Origin: Candidatus Iainarchaeum sp.
Lineage (GTDB): Archaea > Iainarchaeota > Iainarchaeia > Iainarchaeales > GCA-2688035
Direction: 5' to 3'
DNA length: 32,343 bases
Assembly (NCBI GenBank): GCA_020053055.1
Contig: JAGVNX010000055.1
Coordinates: 1-32,343, forward strand
The translations under genes were made by a program, and so were the position numbers. Below are positions 28,944 to 32,343 of this stretch, piece after piece. Position 1 is the first letter of the stretch. Each line of letters opens with the position of its first letter. The notes under the pieces were generated by a model, which had not been told where the DNA came from, made no database searches, and saw only the letters and a list, made by a program, of their open reading frames with translations.

Positions 28944-29150
28944 TTGGAAAAAATTTCAAGGTTTGAAAAAACTAGATTATTGTCTGCAAGGGCATTGCAA
29001 TTGTCCTTGGGTGCGCCGCCATTGGTAAAGGCAGAGCATGAGAAGACAATGTATGAAATGGCAAAAAAAGAGTTTGAACAAAGGGTTTTGCCATTGAATA
29101 TCCTGCGGACTTTTCCAAATGGCGAAGTAAAGGAAATATACTGGACTTGA
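28944..29150 (+). CDS. rpoK: RNA polymerase subunit Rpo6 (RpoK)
   Basis: The 68-residue protein begins EKISRFEKTRLLSARALQLSLGAPPLV and later has RVLPLNILRTFPNGEVKEI, matching the Rpb6/RpoK signature (T.yE...l...RA.QIs.GaP.lv ... lP..v.R.lPdG). RpoK supports assembly of archaeal RNA polymerase and corresponds to bacterial omega. The start is TTG 28944 with AAGTGG upstream. Length is normal. It lies 112 bases upstream of rpS17e in the same direction. Confidence 0.93.
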   Translation: MEKISRFEKTRLLSARALQLSLGAPPLVKAEHEKTMYEMAKKEFEQRVLPLNILRTFPNGEVKEIYWT

Positions 29151-29159
29151 AAAAGGCAT

Positions 29160-29240
29160 TTTTTTGGGGAAAAGACTTTTTGCTAAGCAAAAAGCCCTGA
29201 GAAAAACGCTTTGCAGAAGCCCATTTTAAAAAAAACCTTA
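29160..29240 (+). repeat. Palindromic repeat copy D, between rpoK and rps17e
   Basis: Inner hairpin CTTTTTGC-TAA-GCAAAAAG, followed by GAGAAAAACGCTTTGCAGAAGCCCATTTTAAAAAA. The tail aligns with copy C over about 45 bases. It fills the rpoK-rps17e spacer. Confidence 0.5.
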
Positions 29241-29262
29241 GAAAAAAGGCAAAGGTGATTAT

Positions 29263-29457
29263 GTGGGAAAAGCTGTGCCAAAAGCAATAAAAATGCGCGT
29301 TGAAATCTTGCTGGAAAAAATCCACGACAAGTGTTCCATAAGCTTTGAAAAAAATAAGGAAATGCTTTGTTCCTTGCACATGCCGTTTTCCAAAGTTGAC
29401 AGAAACATAATGGCCGCCTATATTACGCGCAGAATCAAGGCAGAAAAAAAGAAGTAA
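29263..29457 (+). CDS. rps17e: Small-subunit ribosomal protein S17e
   Basis: The 64-residue protein begins GKAVPKAIKMRVEILLEKIHDKCSISFEKNKEML and ends with RNIMAAYITRRIKAEKKK, matching S17e (GkvR...IKr.a.eLlek....ft.dFe.NK..l ... k.lRNriAGYiTr). It is a 30S protein. Start is GTG 29263, after GGTGATT; the ATG two bases earlier is in another frame. Length is normal. It follows rpoK. Confidence 0.9.
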   Translation: MGKAVPKAIKMRVEILLEKIHDKCSISFEKNKEMLCSLHMPFSKVDRNIMAAYITRRIKAEKKK

Positions 29458-29506
29458 AATAAATGCATGGTTTTTTTGCAATAGGCAAGCCATATTTTTT
29501 AATTAG

Positions 29507-31570
29507 TTATCCCTTAATTTCTAATTTTTCCGGCATTGTTGCGCCGTCATTTTCTTTGTCGCGATTCAGAATATAAATGCTCCCTGAAGCAGCGTTTTCC
29601 ATTTCCCTGTCATGGGTGATAATAAAAATTTGTTCAACAAGTTCTGGCAATTGTTCCCGCATTATTTTGCTCAAAATGTTTACTGCGTGCCTGTCGAGAT
29701 TGTGCGTTGGCTCGTCTAGAATAAGCCAGGAAAGGTTTTGTGTCAGAACCAGGGAAAAAGCTATTCTTATGCAAAGTGCGGCAGCGCTTCTTTCTCCTCC
29801 GCTTAAAATTCCGTCAACCCGAGTCCAGTTTTCAAGCCGGTCTTTTACTTTCAGTTCATAGCTTCCTTTTTCGATTTCCAGTTTTGCACTTGTATAATCC
29901 CCGTAAGGGTAAATTTTTTGCCAAATGTCGTTCATTGCAATATTAATGTTTTCCACAAGGACTTCGCGCAGTTCTCCCTGGGCGCCAATCAGGGAATTTG
30001 TGAACAAAATGCTTTTTTCGTGTGCTTTTAAAATTTTTTGGATTGATTGTTCAAGTTCAACCAATTGTTTTTTGGTTTCTTCGGTTTTTTTCAGGTTTGC
30101 TTCAAGCTGGATAATCAATTCATTGTTTATTCTTTTTTCATTTTCAAGGTTTTTTGCAGAGGACATTGATTCAATTAGCATTTTTTGGTGTTTTCTCATT
30201 TCTTCCTCGTCAAAACCGGATTTTTCAATTTCTTCCGAGGCTTTTTCGATTTCTTTCAGCAATTCCGACAATTGCTTTTCCCGCCTGCCAAGAACCTCAA
30301 TTTCCTTCAGCAAGCCTTTTAATTTGAGAATTTCGTCTTTTGCATTTTCCTTTTTTTTTGCCAGTTCTTTTTTTGCAGAATTTTTTTTGTCAATTTCCCC
30401 CCTTATTTTTTTCATTTTTTCAGATAAACCGCCCTGATTTTTTTCAATAATCTCCTGTTCATTGTCATTTTCCCTGCACAAATGCTTTTTTGTTTCCTCT
30501 CCAAGTTCTCTTTTGCAAATAGGGCAATTGGCTTTTGCATTTTTCAATTCGTTCAGGGATTTTTTAATCTGCACTAATTTTTCCTCAAAAAGCCCCTGTT
30601 CCCTAATCAACGCGTCAGAATTTTTCTGAAGCTCACGGGTTTCAGATTCATTTTTTGTTTCTTCTTCGCAGATTTTCAGAATTTCTTTTTCCTTTTCAGC
30701 GGCATCTTTTTCTATTTTCTCCCCGCTATTTCCCCCGAGCATTTTTTTTGTTTCGCCAATGTTTCTCTGCAAAGCTTTTGAGTCGGCCTGCTTTCCCAAA
30801 AGGGCATCTTTTTGGTTTTTGAATTCTTCCCATTGCTTTTTCAGTTCGTTTTCTTTTTTCCCGGCTTTTTCAATTGCAATTTTTTTTTCCGCGATTTTTT
30901 CTTCGATTTCTTTCTGTTCTTTTTGCTTTTGCAGGATTTTTTGTTTCAAGCCAAAAATTTCTTTTTCGTCAAAATTTTTTTCCTGGTTTTCCAGCCAGGC
31001 TTTCCTTTCTGCAACAGTATCCCTGAGCTTGTTTGAAATGCTGACAGAATTTGCCCGTGCATTTTCGTATTTCTGCAAGCCAAGAAGCTCGTCAAACTGG
31101 GTTTTTCTCTGTGCAGGAGACAATTTTAAAAAATAGTCAATCTGGTTTTGTTCCGAATAAACAGCCCTGCTGAACAAGTCATAATTTATGTCAAGGCATT
31201 GTTCTATGGTCTTTGTGGCATCTGTTGTTTTCGGCCCGGCTAAAAACCTGCCATTGCACGACAATTTTGCCTCGTTAGTGCCTTTTCTTTTGATTGTCCT
31301 TTCAACAACAAAATTTTTTCCGGAATATTCAAAGTCAAGAGTGATTTTTGCGGAATTTTCCTTGTTTGGCTTGCTTGTAATTATTTCCTCCAGAGAAACG
31401 CGTTTTGCCTGCAGGGCAGGGAATGTTCCGAAAAGCGCAAAGCAAATTGCGTCCAGTACGGCAGATTTGCCGCTGCCCATTTGCCCCACAAGGACATTAG
31501 TGCCTTTTTCAAATTCAAATTCGCTTTTTGCGTGAGTGCGCCAGTTTTCCAATATAATCCGCTTAATCAT
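29507..31570 (-). CDS. rad50: Rad50-type SMC ATPase
   Basis: The 687-residue protein has the Rad50 layout. Walker A is VLVGQMGSGKSAVLDAI (residues 27-43), Q-loop near YSEQNQIDYF (138-147), long coiled coils, the zinc hook CPIC at 349-352, signature LSGGERSAAALCIRIAF, and Walker B WLILDEPTHNLD. With Mre11 it processes DNA ends. The protein is shorter than most archaeal Rad50 proteins (about 850-900), the coiled coils being reduced. No mre11 gene is adjacent; upstream lies a divergent unknown gene. ATG start; a TATA-like ATTTTAATTAATTT lies about 30 bases upstream. Confidence 0.9.
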   Translation of the reverse strand: MIKRIILENWRTHAKSEFEFEKGTNVLVGQMGSGKSAVLDAICFALFGTFPALQAKRVSLEEIITSKPNKENSAKITLDFEYSGKNFVVERTIKRKGTNEAKLSCNGRFLAGPKTTDATKTIEQCLDINYDLFSRAVYSEQNQIDYFLKLSPAQRKTQFDELLGLQKYENARANSVSISNKLRDTVAERKAWLENQEKNFDEKEIFGLKQKILQKQKEQKEIEEKIAEKKIAIEKAGKKENELKKQWEEFKNQKDALLGKQADSKALQRNIGETKKMLGGNSGEKIEKDAAEKEKEILKICEEETKNESETRELQKNSDALIREQGLFEEKLVQIKKSLNELKNAKANCPICKRELGEETKKHLCRENDNEQEIIEKNQGGLSEKMKKIRGEIDKKNSAKKELAKKKENAKDEILKLKGLLKEIEVLGRREKQLSELLKEIEKASEEIEKSGFDEEEMRKHQKMLIESMSSAKNLENEKRINNELIIQLEANLKKTEETKKQLVELEQSIQKILKAHEKSILFTNSLIGAQGELREVLVENINIAMNDIWQKIYPYGDYTSAKLEIEKGSYELKVKDRLENWTRVDGILSGGERSAAALCIRIAFSLVLTQNLSWLILDEPTHNLDRHAVNILSKIMREQLPELVEQIFIITHDREMENAASGSIYILNRDKENDGATMPEKLEIKG

Positions 31571-31659
31571 AAGACCAATAAAAAAACAGTAGGAAAATTA
31601 ATTAAAATGGAATGAGAAAAGAAACTTATTAATAAACCACCAGACAATTATAGGGTATT

Positions 31660-32130
31660 ATGCGAAGAATCAGGCGCAAAACTGTTCGCAAAGCAGCATT
31701 TGCAGCACGGTTATTGCCAGACCCAAGGCCTGTTGAAGAAATTAATCGCATGATGCTTACTCCTCTTGTTTTGCGCAAAGCAAAAAAACTTGGCTTACTA
31801 ATGAAAAAGCGTTTTGAAGAATGGGTGAATTCCAAGCAAGCTGAATGGCTACCAGAAGGCGTTCCTTATAAAATCTCTGAGAATGTAAGAGCTATTAATG
31901 GCATTTTTGTTTTTGGCTTAAACCAACCATTAATCCTTGTTTCTGACTTGTTAAATGCTGCTGAAAGGCGCAATGTAGCCAGGCACGAACTGGTTGAATG
32001 GGGAAGGGCGTTAGAAAGAGACAAGGTGAATCCCCATGCCTTTGCTGTAAGGACTGAAAATCCAGGGCTGAGAAAAAGTGCTTTACGCAAGGCGCATGAG
32101 CATGATTCAGCCTATGGGACTGATTTATAG
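31660..32130 (+). CDS. Hypothetical protein with HEL motif
   Basis: The 156-residue protein starts with a very basic segment (MRRIRRKTVRKAAFAARLL), followed by helical KKRFEEWVNSKQAEWLPEG and IFVFGLNQPLILVSDLLNAAERRNVARHELVEWGRAL, and ends KAHEHDSAYGTDL. The ARHELVEWG element recalls the HExxH helix of zinc peptidases, but the second histidine is missing; later His residues (NPHAF, KAHEHD) might serve instead. Probably soluble. A TATA-like TTATTAATAAA about 25-30 bases upstream fits a leaderless mRNA. It is divergent from rad50 and overlaps the aEF-1beta gene 3' end by 6 bases. Family not recognised. Confidence 0.65.
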   Translation: MRRIRRKTVRKAAFAARLLPDPRPVEEINRMMLTPLVLRKAKKLGLLMKKRFEEWVNSKQAEWLPEGVPYKISENVRAINGIFVFGLNQPLILVSDLLNAAERRNVARHELVEWGRALERDKVNPHAFAVRTENPGLRKSALRKAHEHDSAYGTDL

Positions 32131-32343
32131 CAATGTCATGTTTTCTACTTCTGCTTCTTCAATGCTTTTCAAAGCTGAAACTTCTTTTTGCAATGCTTCC
32201 AAAGCGCCTTCTTTTTTTTCTTCAATCAGGATTGCTGCCTTGATTATTTCAATTCCAAAGCCAAGCGGCACTTTTTGAACGTCTTTCACTATGCCATTCT
32301 TGATTGCCTTTAATTCTTCAATGGCTTTTTCAATCCGCCCTTC
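32125..32343 (-). CDS. aef1b: Translation elongation factor aEF-1beta, C-terminal part
   Basis: The gene runs off the right edge, so its start is missing. The last 72 residues read EGRIEKAIEELKAIKNGIVKDVQKVPLGFGIEIIKAAILIEEKKEGALEALQKEVSALKSIEEAEVENMTLL. This is the EF-1 guanine-nucleotide-exchange domain pattern (pLafGlkal...v.v.e.....lee.l..i.gV.sve...v). aEF-1beta recharges aEF-1alpha with GTP. The full protein is normally about 90 residues, so about 15-20 residues are missing. The first visible codon is in frame. The call rests on the domain pattern. Confidence 0.8.
   Translation of the reverse strand, partial: EGRIEKAIEELKAIKNGIVKDVQKVPLGFGIEIIKAAILIEEKKEGALEALQKEVSALKSIEEAEVENMTLL

Noticed and set aside
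1-32343. CRISPR array or insertion sequence
   Set aside because: Repeats seen are short palindromes or 11-bp iterons without spacers of constant length, and no cas or transposase motif was found.

Overview
This window reads as a chromosome segment of a low-GC archaeon, most likely a DPANN lineage. Archaeal signatures are the gene string rnp4 - rpS19e - PDCD5 - rpL39e - rpL31e - aIF6 - rpL18a/LX - prefoldin alpha - ftsY, together with archaeal DnaG, Hjc, NurA, HerA, Rad50, RpoK, S17e, Pth2, aEF-1beta, pilin-like class III signal peptides and intron-containing tRNAs with bulge-helix-bulge (BHB) splice motifs. A bacterial-type sigma-70-like gene directly upstream of rnp4 points toward the Diapherotrites/Iainarchaeota end of DPANN. 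That placement is inference and was not tested.

Layout. 1-1.83 kb: DUF2207 membrane protein (minus). 1.9-7.5 kb: translation and protein-targeting superoperon on the minus strand, headed by the sigma-like gene. 7.6-11.6 kb: three tRNA genes, all minus strand and all with introns, interleaved with tmk, a polytopic membrane protein, a HAD phosphatase and a pilin-like protein; palindromic repeats crowd the tRNAs. 11.8-14.7 kb: a small membrane protein, dnaG, a DUF167 gene and hjc. 14.8-18.3 kb: an HTH-nucleotidyltransferase/HEPN pair, a permuted GTPase, a secreted Cys-repeat protein, and a RHH/RelE-type toxin-antitoxin operon with a four-iteron operator. 18.4-22.4 kb: an unknown protein, pth2 with a coupled 45-codon ORF, a second pilin-like protein, and an ArsR-iscS-nifU operon behind two palindromic operators. 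22.6-26.6 kb: nurA, a phosphatase-fold protein lacking its catalytic arginine, a zinc ribbon and herA in one direction. 26.7-28.7 kb: an unrecognised two-gene unit. 28.9-32.3 kb: rpoK, rpS17e, rad50, an unknown HEL-motif protein and the 3' part of the aEF-1beta gene.

How the genes fit together. Core information processing dominates: ribosome, SRP receptor, tRNA maturation, and replication/recombination (DnaG, Hjc, NurA-HerA, Rad50). Several small regulatory circuits are legible in the DNA because the operators lie beside the gene for the DNA-binding protein: the TA operon, the ArsR-Fe-S operon, and the HTH-nucleotidyltransferase. Many genes start with TTG after a GGTGG or GGTGA ribosome-binding site, and I used this pattern to reset several starts given in the ORF track. 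I saw no CRISPR array, no transposase and no rRNA gene. All calls come from reading the sequence; no search was run.
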